DNA of 40,951 bases from Candidatus Eiseniibacteriota bacterium (GTDB lineage: Bacteria; Eisenbacteria; RBG-16-71-46): positions 1-40,951 of the forward strand of contig JACOSV010000024.1 in the NCBI GenBank assembly GCA_016178725.1. The letters run 5' to 3'. Below the pieces are notes generated by a model. That model saw only the letters and a list, made by a program, of their open reading frames with translations. It was not told the origin of the DNA and did not search any database. Shown in pieces: positions 1 through 10,800 of this stretch; the stretch's first letter is position 1; each line of letters opens with the position of its first letter. The translations under genes were made by a program, and so were the position numbers.

Positions 1-2
1 CG

Positions 3-953
3 GTGGTGGAGGGCCTGATCGCCGCGCGCGAGGCGGGCGACGCGTTCGCCGATCTCTTCGACCTCGCGCGCCGGCTCGACGCGCGCGGCATGAACCGGCG
101 CGTGCTCGAGAGTCTCGTCGCCGCGGGCGCGTGCGACGCGCTGGGCGGCGAGCGCGGCGCGCTGTTCGCGAATGCCGGCACGGTGCTCGACCGCGCCGCC
201 TCGTTCAAGCGCGACCGCGACGCGGGGCAGTCGTCCTTGTTCGGCGACGGAGGCGACTCGGGTGTCGCGATCGCGAGCCCCGTGCTCGCGCCGGCGCCGG
301 CCTGGACGGGACGCGAGCGCAGCACGCGCGAGAAGGAGGTGCTGGGGTTCTATTTTTCGGAGCACCCGCTCGAGCACGTGCGCGACCGGCTCGCCGGGAT
401 CGCCACGCATCGCATCGCCGACGTCCTCGAGCTCGAGGACGGGGCCGAGGTCCGGCTCGCGGGGCTCGTGGGCGAGACGAAGACGATCATGACGCGCGCC
501 GGGAAGCAGATGGCGATCGTGACGATCGAGGATCTCTCGGGTCGGATCGAGTGCACGGTGTTCCCGGACGCGTTCGAGGGGGCGCGACCGCTGCTCGTCG
601 CCGAGCAGGTGATCGTGGTGAGCGGCCGCGTCGAGGTCCGCGACGATCGCGGCACCAAGGTGCTGATCTCCGAGGTGCGCGGCCTCGACGAGGCGCAGCG
701 CGCGTGGCGGCGCTCGCTCCACGTCGAGATCCAGGCCGCCGAGATCTCCGAGGAGCGCCTCGAGGCGATCGATCAGATCCTGTCCGCGCATCCCGGCGAC
801 GCGGAGGTGTACCTTCACATCGTGCGCCCCGATCACTCGCGACTGGCGATGCGCTCACGCCGCTTCCGCGTCGCCGAGGATGACCGCGTCGTCACCGATC
901 TCAAGCAACGTCATCCCGGCCTGCGCGTGCGCTGGTCGAAGGGAGCCGCATGA
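3..953 (+). CDS. dnaE: DNA polymerase III alpha subunit, C-terminal part (5' end outside window)
   Basis: C-terminal part of the replicative DNA polymerase III catalytic subunit. The reading frame is open at the left edge, so the first codon here is not the true start. The first ~60 residues look like the helix-hairpin-helix region that follows the polymerase palm and fingers ([20 protein letters not shown]). Next comes the linker motif [14 protein letters not shown] near residue 110, a hallmark of bacterial DnaE. An OB-fold follows at about residues 148-230 ([13 protein letters not shown], then [19 protein letters not shown]). The tail resembles the DnaE C-terminal domain. The stop overlaps the accA start by four bases (ATGA), so translation is probably coupled; dnaE-accA adjacency is common in bacteria. 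The PHP and polymerase domains lie outside the window. Confidence 0.95.
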   Translation: MVEGLIAAREAGDAFADLFDLARRLDARGMNRRVLESLVAAGACDALGGERGALFANAGTVLDRAASFKRDRDAGQSSLFGDGGDSGVAIASPVLAPAPAWTGRERSTREKEVLGFYFSEHPLEHVRDRLAGIATHRIADVLELEDGAEVRLAGLVGETKTIMTRAGKQMAIVTIEDLSGRIECTVFPDAFEGARPLLVAEQVIVVSGRVEVRDDRGTKVLISEVRGLDEAQRAWRRSLHVEIQAAEISEERLEAIDQILSAHPGDAEVYLHIVRPDHSRLAMRSRRFRVAEDDRVVTDLKQRHPGLRVRWSKGAA

Positions 954-1912
954 CCACGTGGCTCGACTTCGAGAAGCCGGTGCTCGAGCTGGAGCAGCGC
1001 ATCCAGGACCTCAAGACGCAGGTCTCCGATCATGGGCCCGACGCGGCGCGCGAGCTGGACGAGCTCGAGCGCAGGGCCGAGTCGCTGCGCCGCGAGATCT
1101 ACTCGAGCTTGACGCCGTACCAGCGCGTGCAGCTCGCGCGGCATCCGCGCCGCCCGTACGCGCTCGACTACATCGAGCGCTGCTTCACCGACTGGACCGA
1201 GCTCCACGGCGACCGCCACTTCGCCGACGATCCGGCGATCGTCGCCGGGCCGGCGCTGCTCGGCGGCCGGCCGGTGATGGTGATCGGCCAGCAGAAGGGC
1301 CGCGACACGAAGGAGAATCTGCTGCGCCGGTTCGGCATGCCGAACCCCGAGGGCTACCGCAAGGCGCTTCGCCTGATGCTCATGGCCGAGCGCTTCCGCA
1401 TGCCGATCGTGACGCTGGTCGACACGCCGGGCGCCTATCCCGGGCTCGGCGCCGAGGAGCGCGGCCAGGCCGAGGCGATCGCGGTCAACCTGCGCGAGAT
1501 GGCGAGGCTCGGGGTGCCGATCGTCACCGTGGTGATCGGCGAGGGCGGTTCGGGCGGCGCGCTGGCGATCGCGGTCGCCGACGTGGTGGTGATGTTCGAG
1601 AACTCGATCTATTCGGTGATCTCGCCCGAGGGATGTGCCTCGATCCTGTGGCGCGACGGCAAGAAGAACGTGCTCGCCGCCGAGGCGCTCAAGCTGACGG
1701 CGAGCGATCTCATGCGCCTCGAGGTGGTGGACGAGGTGCTGCCGGAGCCGCTCGGCGGCGCCCATCGCGACCCGGCCGTCGCGGCCGAGGCGCTGCGCGA
1801 CGCGGTGACACGGCACCTCGAGCGGTTGAGCGGGGTATCCCCCGAAGCGCTGCTCGATCGCCGGCTCGCCCGCTACCGCCGGATGGGCGTGTTCCGCGAC
1901 GGCGGCGCTTGA
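950..1912 (+). CDS. accA: Acetyl-CoA carboxylase carboxyltransferase subunit alpha
   Basis: Alpha subunit of the acetyl-CoA carboxylase carboxyltransferase. With AccD it moves the carboxyl group from biotin on AccB to acetyl-CoA, giving malonyl-CoA for fatty acid synthesis in the cytoplasm. The 320-residue length is normal for AccA. A coiled N-terminal region ([18 protein letters not shown]) precedes the crotonase-like core. Diagnostic motifs are [64 protein letters not shown] and [16 protein letters not shown] was chosen because it overlaps the dnaE stop by four bases and gives the usual N-terminus. The partner accD is not in this window. Confidence 0.97.
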   Translation: MTTWLDFEKPVLELEQRIQDLKTQVSDHGPDAARELDELERRAESLRREIYSSLTPYQRVQLARHPRRPYALDYIERCFTDWTELHGDRHFADDPAIVAGPALLGGRPVMVIGQQKGRDTKENLLRRFGMPNPEGYRKALRLMLMAERFRMPIVTLVDTPGAYPGLGAEERGQAEAIAVNLREMARLGVPIVTVVIGEGGSGGALAIAVADVVVMFENSIYSVISPEGCASILWRDGKKNVLAAEALKLTASDLMRLEVVDEVLPEPLGGAHRDPAVAAEALRDAVTRHLERLSGVSPEALLDRRLARYRRMGVFRDGGA

Positions 1913-1954
1913 CCCTCATGAAACGCGGTTGCTAAGCTTTCACGGACCAGCGAT

Positions 1955-1964
1955 CTCCCGGGAG
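1955..1964. repeat. 10-base perfect palindrome in the accA-trm112 gap
   Basis: CTCCCGGGAG is self-complementary and lies in the 136-base gap after accA. It has no loop, so it is a poor RNA hairpin and might only be a protein-binding site or chance in GC-rich DNA. I see no convincing promoter or T-tailed terminator in the rest of this gap. Confidence 0.25.
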
Positions 1965-2048
1965 GGGTTTCCGCGCACATTGCGACGCGTTCGTCCGGGT
2001 CGAACCGGCAACGGCCTCTAGGTTGTCCACTCCATCCCGAGGAGCCTC

Positions 2049-2216
2049 ATGGTTCTCAGCCCCGACCTGCTCGCCGTCCTGGTGTGCCCGGTGTGCAAGA
2101 AGGATCTGGCGTACGACGCCGCCGCGGCGACGTTGACCTGCCAGGCCTGCCGCCTGCGTTACAAGATCGTGGACGACATCCCGGTCATGCTGGCGGAGGA
2201 AGCCGAGAAGTTCTGA
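2049..2216 (+). CDS. Trm112-like / UPF0434 small zinc-ribbon protein
   Basis: A 55-residue protein beginning MVLSPDLLAVLVCPVCKKDL. Two cysteine pairs (CPVC at residues 13-16, CQAC at residues 31-34) form a likely zinc ribbon. The C-terminal segment RYKIVDDIPVMLAEEAEKF matches the Trm112/UPF0434 (YcaR-like) family, which normally ends in an IPxML-type motif. In eukaryotes and archaea Trm112 activates methyltransferases; the bacterial small proteins are mostly uncharacterised. The start is an ATG with GAGGAG just upstream (2038-2044 region). A larger overlapping frame begins inside this gene but has no family support there, so this small gene is the better call for the region. Exact role unknown. 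Confidence 0.88.
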   Translation: MVLSPDLLAVLVCPVCKKDLAYDAAAATLTCQACRLRYKIVDDIPVMLAEEAEKF

Positions 2217-2281
2217 ACTCCGCGCTTCCGCATCCCACCGCCCGGGTCGGCTCGACGCACGCGCCGGCGATCGTCTCGCTG

Positions 2282-5200
2282 ATGCTCGCGGCCGCGACGA
2301 TCCCGTCCGCGGGGTACGCCGCAGCCGTCGCCCCGCCGCGCGCCGCCGCGCCGCTTCCGGTCGCCGCCGCGCGTTCCGCGCCGCCGCGCGCGATCGCCGA
2401 CGCCGCGACCATCGGCTCCGCACCCGCCACGTTCGCGGGCGTCTCGCTCGCGCCCGCGGCCGGCACGGGCGTCCGCTTCTCGGTGGACGTGCCGGCGCCG
2501 GCGCTGGTGCCGCTCGCCCACGAAGGCGCCGACCTCGTGCGCATCGCGATTCCCGGCTACGTCAACGACGGACCGGGCGGCGCTCCGGCGCTGCCCGAGC
2601 GCGTCGTGACGGTCGCGGTGCCGCCGACCGGCGCGGTTTCGATCCGCGTCTCGAGCGGCACGCCCGACGTGCGCGACGGCGTGCGCCTCGCCCGCGTGCC
2701 GCTCGTGCCGCGCGCGCAGCGCGGGCCGGGGCGCGGGACGTCCGAGGACGAATCGCGGGCCGAGGCGGGCGCGCAGGAGGTCGCCGACGGCCTCGCGATG
2801 CGCGACGCGCCGGCGCCCGACATCGGCGTGGTCGCGGCGGGCGGCGCACGCGCGCGCCTCCTCGAGGTGGGATGGATGCGCAACCAGCGCGTCGCCCGCA
2901 TCGCCATCGCCCCGGCGAGCTACGACATCGCCGCGCGCCGGCTCACCGTGGAGCGCAGGATCGACGTCGCGGTCGACGTCGCGGGCGGGGCGGCGCCGTC
3001 GCTCGGCGAGCGGCCGGCCGAGGATCCCGACCCGTTCGAAACGGTCTACCGCGCCACCGTGCTCAACTACGCGCAGGGACGGGCGTGGCGGCGCACGCGC
3101 GCGGCGGGGCGCGGGCAGCTCTTCGGCGCGACACCGGGCGCGTTGCGCGCGGCGAGCGTCGTGCCCGACACGAGCGTCTACGCCGGCCGGACGTGGATCA
3201 AGATCGCGTTCGACTCGACCGGCTTCTACAAGGTGGACTTCGCCGAGCTGCGGACCCTGCTGCTCTTCGGCAACAACACCACCGTCCGGCTCGACAGCCT
3301 GCGGCTCTTCACCTGGCCGGGATTCCCGGTGATGCCCGAGAACAGCTATTGCGACCGGTGCGGCTACCAGGAAGTCGCGATGGGCTTCGTCGAGACCAAC
3401 AGCAACGGGATCTTCGACGACAACAAGGAGTACCTCTATTTCTACGCGCTCGGCTCGAGCGACTGGGCGGACCGATACGACCCCTCGCTGCCCGACACGG
3501 TCTTCATCAACCATCCCTACGAGCGGCGCAACTACTGCTACCTGACGATCGCCACCGATCAGCTCCCGGTCGGCGGTAGCCCCAAGCGCATCGCCACGGA
3601 GCCCGTGCCGGCCCGGACCGGCACCGAGGTCGTGCCGACCACGTTCGCCGCGCGGCTCCACTACGAGATGGACAGCGCGAACGCCTTCTGGCCGGACGCG
3701 TGGCCGAACCCGGCCTTCAAGAGCAATCTGTTCTGGGAGAAATGGTTCTGGACGACCGTGTACGACCGCGGCGCGCCGTTCGCCACGATCGCCGCGGCGC
3801 CGAGCGTGGACACGTCGCAGCCGTCGCGGCTCCGCGCGCGCTTCTGGGGCGTGACCGATCTCCCCGGCAAGTCGTTCGGGATGTTCGACCACTATCTCAA
3901 CGTCGGCTTCAACAGCCTCGCGTTCCCGACGCACCGCTGGCAGAACATGTGGGCGATGACCTACGACACCACGCTGGTCGGTCTGGTGCAGCCGAGCAAC
4001 GCGCTCACGCTGTCGGTCCCGCTCGTCGTGGACCCGGACGCGTTTGCCGAGTCGCAGCGCGTGGACCAGACGGCGCTCGCCTGGTTCGATCTGTTCTACG
4101 CGCGGCGCTTCGAGCCGATCGCCAACGAGCTCGAGTTCGATTCGTCGCCGGCGGGCGGCAACTGGCTCTACACGATCACGCCGTTCACGCTCGACGTGTC
4201 CCTGCCGCCGCGCGTCTTCGACGTCACCGATCCGCTCGCGCCGATCGAGATCCTGGGTGGCGTCTATGCGGGCGGACAGCTCCAGTTCAACCGCGTCGAG
4301 TCGGGCCTGCGGCGCTACGCCGTGATCCCGGACGACCGCATCCTGCGCGTCACGAACGCCGACGTGACGATGGCCCCGCTCTCGAGCCAGAACAATCTGC
4401 GCGCGGCGCCGACGCCCGGCCAGGACGGCGCCGACTACCTCATCATCTACTACGACGGATTCCAGGCCGCCGCGGACTCGCTCGCCAACTGGCGGCGCGA
4501 GCGACTGCCGATGCCGACACCGCCGCCCTATCGCACCGCGACGGTGCCGATCTCGGCGCTCTACGACCAGTTCTCGGGCGGCCGCACCGATCCCGGCGCG
4601 ATCCGCAACTTCCTGCGCTCGGCGTTCTACAACTGGGCGCATCCGCCGGTCTACGTGACGCTGCTCGGCGACGCCTCGGCCGACTTCAAGGACGTGAGGG
4701 GGCTCGCGCCGATCGGTCTGCCCGGGTGCCTGCTGCCTTCGTACGAGAACGGCTACGTGAGCTTCCTCGAACGGCAGTACGCGACCGACGACTGGATGCT
4801 CAACGTCAACGACTCCACGGTCGTGGTGCCGGACTTCATCGGCGGCCGCATCCCGGCCGACGACGCGGCGGGCGCGTTGGGCTTCGTCGTGGACAAGCTG
4901 CTGCCGTACGAGCGCTCGGCGCCGCTCGGGGAATGGCGCAACCGCGTCCTGCTGGTCGCGGACGACAACATGCAGGGCGCGCAGCCGGACGCGCTGCGCT
5001 GGGAGCACGTGCGCCAGACCGCGGTGCTCGACAACCTCATGCCCAACCACCTCGATCGCGCCTATGCGTACCTGCACACGTATCCGGACGGCCCGGATCA
5101 CACGAAGCCCGGGTGCAAGGCCGACATCCTCAAGAACGTGAACGACGGCGTCGTGCTGTGGAACTTCATCGGCCACGGCAGTCCGTTCAAGATCACCGAC

Positions 5201-6703
5201 GAGAGCGTGTTCCTGGACTCGGACGCGGGGACGCTCACCAACGCCACGCGGCCGTGCGCGTTCATCGCCGCCTCGTGCGACGTGGGCAAGTACGACGATC
5301 CGGGGGTCCAGAGCCTCGGCGAGCGGCTGGTGATGAGCCCCGGCGGCGGCTGCGTTTCGGTGATCTCGGCGACGGAGCTGGCGTTCAGCTTCGAGAACGC
5401 CGAGCTCAATCAGGTGATCTACAACCGCCTGTTCCTGCGCGACACCGTGCTGACGACGCCGGACGCGGGCCGCTACTACGTGACGCTGTCGCAGGCGCTG
5501 CTCGAGGCCAAGATCAGCAGCTTCGGCAGCTCGAACAACCAGAAGTACCAGGAGATGGGCGACGCGGCGACGCGGCTCGACCTGCCCCGCTTCTGGGTGG
5601 ATCTGACGATGAAGGACGAGACCGGCGCGCCGATCGACACGCTGCGCCGCGGCGCCGTGGTGAGCTTCGACGGGCGCGTGCTCGACCAGCCGGGCGGCGT
5701 GCTCATGCCGTTCACCGGCACGGCGGCGATGCTGATCGAGGACTCGGCGCCGATCGACACGACCTTCGATTGCACGTTCTGCAGCCGCGAACCGTACCCG
5801 TGGCGCGCCGCGCCGATCTTCCGCGGCGACGCGCGCGTCGCCGGCGGCGTGTTCAGCGGCAAGTTCGTCGTGCCGCTCGACGCGGTGGTCGGGCCGCGCG
5901 CGCGGCTGCGCGGCTACGCGCAGGGCGCGGCGATCCCGATCGCCTCATCCACCGACGCCACCGGCAGCATGCCGTTCACGCTGGTTCCCGGCACCGCGCC
6001 CGCGGGCGACACCGAGGGCCCGAGCATCGCGCTGTCGTTCGCGGGCGGATCGACGTCGGTGCGGCCGAACGCCGTGCTGCGCGCCGACATCACCGACCCG
6101 AGCGGCATTCTGATCACCGGGCACACGCTGCAGAACGGCATCATCGTCACGGTCGACGGCAATTCGAACACGCGCGCCGACATCACCTCGACGTTCCGCT
6201 ACGCCGCGGGCTCGTATCAGACCGGTACGGCGTCGTTCACGCTCCCGGGGCTCGCGCCCGGGCCGCACACGATCAAGGTCAGCGCCGCGGACAACCTCGC
6301 GAGCGGCATCAACGCCGCCGCGCACCGCGCGTCGGCCTCGATCGACTTCGAGGTCAGCGAGATCCCCGCGCTCGCGGTCAAGCGCGCGTTCCTGTTCCCG
6401 AACCCGACGCGCTCGGGCGGGCCGGGCAGCGGCGGCACGTTCGTCATCGACGCTCCCGGGGACGCGGTGAACGTGCTGCTCAACCTCTACTCGGTGTCGG
6501 GTCGTCTGCTGCGGACGCTCAAGGCCTTCGGCGGGCTCGGCCAGGTGCAGATCCCCTGGGATGGCCTCGACCGCGACGGCGAGCGGCTGGCGAGCGGGAC
6601 CTACCTCTTCAAGGCGCAGGTCAACGCGCAGGACGCCGCCGGGGCGAGCAACCCCAGGTCCCGGGCGGTCGGGGAGGGCCGCTTCGTCATTCTCGGACGA
6701 TAG
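2282..6703 (+). CDS. Gingipain-like C25 cysteine peptidase, PorU-like, with FlgD-like C-terminal domain
   Basis: Large secreted or surface peptidase of family C25 (gingipain/PorU), 1473 residues from ATG 2282. The catalytic pair is visible as His965 in FIGHGSPFKITDE and Cys999 in FIAASCDVGKY, followed by a GGGCVSVISATE segment typical of the caspase-like fold. A long N-terminal region (about 1-640) looks beta-rich. The C-terminus from about residue 1370 (FLFPNPTRSGGPG, then WDGLDRDGERLASGTYLF) is an FlgD/Ig-like domain resembling type IX sorting domains. In Bacteroidota, PorU is the C25 sortase held at the surface by PorV; the next gene here is PorV-like, which favours a PorU-type role, but a secreted cargo protease is possible. 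The start is uncertain: the hydrophobic MLAAATIPSAGYAA lacks a basic n-region, and the only upstream in-frame options after the previous gene are CTG codons (2213, 2279). Confidence 0.85.
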   Translation: MLAAATIPSAGYAAAVAPPRAAAPLPVAAARSAPPRAIADAATIGSAPATFAGVSLAPAAGTGVRFSVDVPAPALVPLAHEGADLVRIAIPGYVNDGPGGAPALPERVVTVAVPPTGAVSIRVSSGTPDVRDGVRLARVPLVPRAQRGPGRGTSEDESRAEAGAQEVADGLAMRDAPAPDIGVVAAGGARARLLEVGWMRNQRVARIAIAPASYDIAARRLTVERRIDVAVDVAGGAAPSLGERPAEDPDPFETVYRATVLNYAQGRAWRRTRAAGRGQLFGATPGALRAASVVPDTSVYAGRTWIKIAFDSTGFYKVDFAELRTLLLFGNNTTVRLDSLRLFTWPGFPVMPENSYCDRCGYQEVAMGFVETNSNGIFDDNKEYLYFYALGSSDWADRYDPSLPDTVFINHPYERRNYCYLTIATDQLPVGGSPKRIATEPVPARTGTEVVPTTFAARLHYEMDSANAFWPDAWPNPAFKSNLFWEKWFWTTVYDRGAPFATIAAAPSVDTSQPSRLRARFWGVTDLPGKSFGMFDHYLNVGFNSLAFPTHRWQNMWAMTYDTTLVGLVQPSNALTLSVPLVVDPDAFAESQRVDQTALAWFDLFYARRFEPIANELEFDSSPAGGNWLYTITPFTLDVSLPPRVFDVTDPLAPIEILGGVYAGGQLQFNRVESGLRRYAVIPDDRILRVTNADVTMAPLSSQNNLRAAPTPGQDGADYLIIYYDGFQAAADSLANWRRERLPMPTPPPYRTATVPISALYDQFSGGRTDPGAIRNFLRSAFYNWAHPPVYVTLLGDASADFKDVRGLAPIGLPGCLLPSYENGYVSFLERQYATDDWMLNVNDSTVVVPDFIGGRIPADDAAGALGFVVDKLLPYERSAPLGEWRNRVLLVADDNMQGAQPDALRWEHVRQTAVLDNLMPNHLDRAYAYLHTYPDGPDHTKPGCKADILKNVNDGVVLWNFIGHGSPFKITDESVFLDSDAGTLTNATRPCAFIAASCDVGKYDDPGVQSLGERLVMSPGGGCVSVISATELAFSFENAELNQVIYNRLFLRDTVLTTPDAGRYYVTLSQALLEAKISSFGSSNNQKYQEMGDAATRLDLPRFWVDLTMKDETGAPIDTLRRGAVVSFDGRVLDQPGGVLMPFTGTAAMLIEDSAPIDTTFDCTFCSREPYPWRAAPIFRGDARVAGGVFSGKFVVPLDAVVGPRARLRGYAQGAAIPIASSTDATGSMPFTLVPGTAPAGDTEGPSIALSFAGGSTSVRPNAVLRADITDPSGILITGHTLQNGIIVTVDGNSNTRADITSTFRYAAGSYQTGTASFTLPGLAPGPHTIKVSAADNLASGINAAAHRASASIDFEVSEIPALAVKRAFLFPNPTRSGGPGSGGTFVIDAPGDAVNVLLNLYSVSGRLLRTLKAFGGLGQVQIPWDGLDRDGERLASGTYLFKAQVNAQDAAGASNPRSRAVGEGRFVILGR

Positions 6704-6847
6704 GTTGCGGATTGCGTCGCGGTCCCATGGGCATGCGAACCCGGCAAACCGGCCCCTGAAAAAAGCTTGGACCGCCGGGGGCGACCGCGGTGTAGTATCA
6801 CCGTCCGCCGCCCCCCGACGGGGGATCGCCGCGATTTGGAGGAGTGG

Positions 6848-7789
6848 ATGCGCATTTCTATCCGTTTGTCAGCTTTGCTCTTGGGCCTCCTCCTCGCGAG
6901 TTCCGCATGGGCGCAGGGCACGGCTCGTTCGCTCGATATCCAGCCCGGCGCCCGGCAGGTGGCGATGGGCGCCGCCGGGGTCGCGCTCGCCGACGATCCG
7001 ACCGGCGTTTCGTGGTGGAATCCCGCGGCCCTCGGCTACCTCGGCCGTCCCTCGCTCGAGCTGACCTATTCGCAGCTCGTCCCGGGTCTCGCGACCGACG
7101 TGACGTACAACTACATCAACTACCTCCATCCGGTGGAGGGCTGGGGTTCGTTCGGCGTCGGCGTGCTGTTCCTCTCGTACGGGAACATCGACATCACGAA
7201 CACCAGCGGGCAGCAGCTCCAGACTTATACGCCGGTCGAATACTCGCCCGCGCTCTACTACGGCACGCAGATCCTTCCCGACCTCGCGGTCGGCGCGGCG
7301 GTCAAGTACGTGCGCGTCCAGCTCGCCCCCAGCTCGTATCAGGGCATCGGCTCGACGTTCGGCTTCGACCTCGGCGCGCTCTACAAGATCCCGCAGGCGC
7401 GGCTCAACTTCGGACTTAACGTGCAGAACCTCGGCCCGGCGCTCGCGTTCGTCGACGAGGACAAGGCCGATCCGCTGAGCCGGAACGTCAAGGTCGGCGC
7501 GGCATGGGTGCCGTTCGTCAGCAAGGAATTCACGGTCACGCTGGTCGAGGACTACAACCAGTCGCTCGTGAACAGCAACTTCCGCACGTTCAACCACGGC
7601 GCGGAGCTCTCGTTCGAGGACCAGCTGGCCGGCCGCATCGGCTGGGTCGCCGATCCCTCGGGCGACATCAGCGGATTGAGCTACGGACTGGGCGTCGCCT
7701 GGAACAGCCTGAGTCTCGACTGGGGCAGCATGCCCCAGGCACGCACGCTGCCGTCGGTGACGAGGATCACGCTGGGCTATCGCTTCTAG
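6848..7789 (+). CDS. PorV/PorQ-family outer membrane beta-barrel protein
   Basis: A 313-residue FadL-superfamily barrel of the PorV/PorQ (UPF0164) type. A clear signal peptide (MRISIRLSALLLGLLLASSAWA) precedes the family motif PGARQVAMGAAGVALADDPTGVSWWNPAALG, the strongest marker of this family. Alternating beta-strands follow, and the protein ends ITLGYRF, an outer-membrane beta-signal with terminal Phe. ATG 6848 has a good ribosome site, GGAGGAG at 6838-6844; a longer in-frame TTG start would put an unlikely charged tail before the signal peptide. In type IX secretion PorV binds C-terminal sorting domains and hands substrates to PorU. Its position directly after the C25 peptidase supports a PorV-like role here, though PorQ-like or unrelated FadL-type function is possible. 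Confidence 0.85.
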   Translation: MRISIRLSALLLGLLLASSAWAQGTARSLDIQPGARQVAMGAAGVALADDPTGVSWWNPAALGYLGRPSLELTYSQLVPGLATDVTYNYINYLHPVEGWGSFGVGVLFLSYGNIDITNTSGQQLQTYTPVEYSPALYYGTQILPDLAVGAAVKYVRVQLAPSSYQGIGSTFGFDLGALYKIPQARLNFGLNVQNLGPALAFVDEDKADPLSRNVKVGAAWVPFVSKEFTVTLVEDYNQSLVNSNFRTFNHGAELSFEDQLAGRIGWVADPSGDISGLSYGLGVAWNSLSLDWGSMPQARTLPSVTRITLGYRF

Positions 7790-7817
7790 CCGTCCACGCG
7801 GGGAAAACGGTCCGGTC

Positions 7818-10800
7818 TTGCGCCGTCTCGCCCTCACATTTATGGTGTGCGCAGTGCTGGCCGGGGGTTCGGCGTCCGCCTCCGGCCAACTCGTTGTTCG
7901 GCGCCTCGCCGCCGAATCGCCGCGGGCGCGGACGAAGTCGGCGCCGCGCGCCGCCGCCCCCGCGACGCGCACGCGATCTGCCGCGCCGCGATCCGCCGCG
8001 CCGCGATCCGCCGCCTCGCCCCGGCCTGGCGCCGTCGTGCCGCCGCCGCTTTCGCCCGCCGGTCCCAACGCCGGACCCGCCGCGTGGCGGCACGAGATGG
8101 ACGTGCGCGCGAAGCGCTGGCGCGCGTTCCCGGATCTCATCTCCGGCCCGCGCCACGACTGGTCGCCTAACGCGCGGCGCCGGCTGGGATGGATTCCGCC
8201 GGCCCGTCCGCAACGCAACCCGCACACCGCCGAGGCCTCGCGCCCGGCCGCGAGCAGCGCGTCCGACGTGCGGCGCATCGCCTTCATCCGGATCGACTAC
8301 GCGCACGATCGCGGCGGCCCGCTCTCGAGCGGCGATGGGCACTTCGATCTCTCGGGTCCCGACAGCACGGTCGCGGTGATCGACCGGCCGCCGCACAACC
8401 GCGCCTTCTACCTCGCGCACCTCGAGGCGCTGCACCGCTTCTACGACGTCACGTCCTACGGAAGCGTCGACATCCAGGGCGACGTCTGGCCGCGCACGCC
8501 GAACGGCGCCTACTCGCTGAACGACATGGGCGACTTCGGGCCGTGGGCGTTCAGCCAGGACATCTATCCGGCGGCGCGCGACTTCTTCCGCGCCGCGTTC
8601 ACCGCCGCCGACTCGCAGGCGAAGACCGTCTACAGCGATCCGATTCCCTGGGACCAGTACGACAGCTTCATGATCATCCACGCCGGGAGCGACCTGCAGA
8701 GCGATCTCCGGCAGGACAGTCCCGAGGACATGCCGACGTTCACGATCGGCGTCGCGCCCGAGGACGAGGTCCAACTTCCCGGCGCGACGCAGCCGATCGG
8801 CCGTGCCTCGATCGTGCCCGAGACCGCGACGCAGGACGGTTTCTACGGCGCGATCAACGGACTCGTCGCGCACGAGAACGGACACAACCTGTTCGGCTTC
8901 GCCGACCTCTACGATGTCTTCACCGGCGAGCCCGAGGTCGGTTACTGGAGTCTGATGGACAGCGGCAACCTCGTCGGCGCGCCCTTCCTGCTTCCCGACG
9001 GCAGCGAGAGCTTCGCAGTCGGGCTGGTGCCGCCGAGCGTGGATCCGTTCCAGCGCTTCTTCACCACCGATCTCCTCACGTTCAAGGACGTGACCGACGA
9101 CACGATGACGATCGCCGACAGCGAGCGGAATCCCGACATCCGCCGCCTGTGGCTCTCGAGCGACGAGTACCTGCTGCTCGAAAACCGCGCGATCGCGGCG
9201 ACCGACTCGGTGCCGCTCGATCAGGATTCGACGACGCGCGTGATCCTGGGCCCCAAGTCGCCCGACCGGTTCGAGTACGACACGCTGCTGCCGTCGCTGC
9301 CGCACGTCGTCGGCACGCCGCCGCTCGCGAGCGGTGGCATCCTCGCGTGGCACATCGACGCGAGCTCGATCCCGTTCCTCACCGCGACGCGCATCGATCC
9401 CTACACCGACTACGGTTTCAACTCCGGCCCGGGTCCGCCCGCGATCAAGATCGTCGAGGCCGACGCGCTCGAGGACCTCGGCGACCCCTCGTCGCCGTTC
9501 CTGTTCGGCAGCGCGTACGATCCGTGGTTCCACAGCAACAACGTCGTGCTCGCGGACGACACCGAGCCCAATCTGGTGCCGCACACCGGCAGCCGGCCGC
9601 ACGCGCGCCTCGAATTCCTCGACGATCCCGGGAACGCGATGCGCGTCGCCGCGACGCACGACTGGAAGCTGCCGGGGTGGCCTGTGGCGGTCGACGTGCC
9701 GCCGGGCGGCCCGCTGTTGCTCGCGGTCGACGCCGACGGGGATCGCAAGCTCGAAGTGTGCTGGGCGGGCGGCGCCGCCGACAGCCCGGACAGCACCGCG
9801 TTGTTCGCGGTGCGCGTGAACGGGCAGGGACTGTTCGGGCCGGTGTACGCGTTCGCGAACCTCGATCGCCGGCCGCGCCCCGAGATGGCGGCGCTGCCGA
9901 TCGGGGATCCGCTGCAGGATCCGCCGATCGGGCCGGCGTACTTCGCGGCCTCGACCTACTACGACGCGGGCGCCGACACGCTCGGCGGCGCGCCGGGCGG
10001 CAAGGTGTGGCTCGTGGATCACACCGGCATCCCACTCCCGGGCTGGCCGGCGGTGCTGCCGTCGCCGGTCTCGACGCCGCCCGTGATCAGCGGACTGTTC
10101 CCCAACGCGACGGTGTGGGTGGGCTGCCTGAACGGGAAGATCTACGGCCTCGGCCTCGACGGTCAGATCGCGACCTCGACCGGCGCGGGGCTCGTGGGCG
10201 GGATCAGCGGCCGGCTCGCGGTGACGACCGCGGCCGGAGGCGGCCCGACGCTGGTCGCGGCGGGGAGCGCCAACGGCTCGGTGCATGTCGGCCAGTGGTC
10301 GGGCGCGGGGCCGCTCGCCGATGTCGGAACGTGGAGCGTCACCGGGACGGTGGGATTCCTGCCCGACTTCCTGTGGCTCGATTTCGGCGGACAGGGTGCG
10401 CCGGCGGGTTCGAGCTCGTGCGCCGCGGGCACGCCGACGCTGATCGTCCACCATGCCGACCGGCTGTGGGCGTACTGTCCGAACGGCACGCCGCTGCCGG
10501 GCTGGGGGCGCGCGCTCGGCGACACGATCGTCGCCGGTCTCGGCGCCGGCGATCCCGACGGCGACGGATTCCCGGAGGTGCTGACGCAGACCGTGCACTC
10601 GCAGGTGGCGTTCTGGAACGAGAGCGGCTACCCGTCGCCGGGCTGGCCGCGCGCGTCCACGCACGAGGGCCTGCGCACCGCGAGCCCGGCGCTGGCGATG
10701 GACGTGGACGGTGACGGCAAGTCGGAGATCGTGGCGCTGGACGGGAGCGGATTGATCGCGGCGCTGCGCGCCGACATGCGCGCGACCGCCGGTTGGCCGG

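Noticed and set aside
2084..2281. Extended N-terminus of the C25 peptidase from GTG 2084
   Set aside because: It would overlap the Trm112-like gene in another frame for over 130 bases and adds an Arg/Gly-rich stretch unlike a signal peptide.
2159..5176. Very long open frame on the - strand opposite the C25 peptidase
   Set aside because: Its translation is Arg/Val/His-rich low complexity with no domain, as expected from antisense reading of GC-rich codons; the + strand carries clear C25 motifs.
3700..6759. 1019-codon + strand frame inside the C25 gene
   Set aside because: Arg/Ala-rich out-of-frame translation; the C25 frame has catalytic residues and the FlgD-like tail.
6767..6798. Promoter TTGGAC...TAGTAT before the PorV-like gene
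   Set aside because: The spacer is 20 bases and the match is poor; the short A-run at 6759-6764 alone is not enough.
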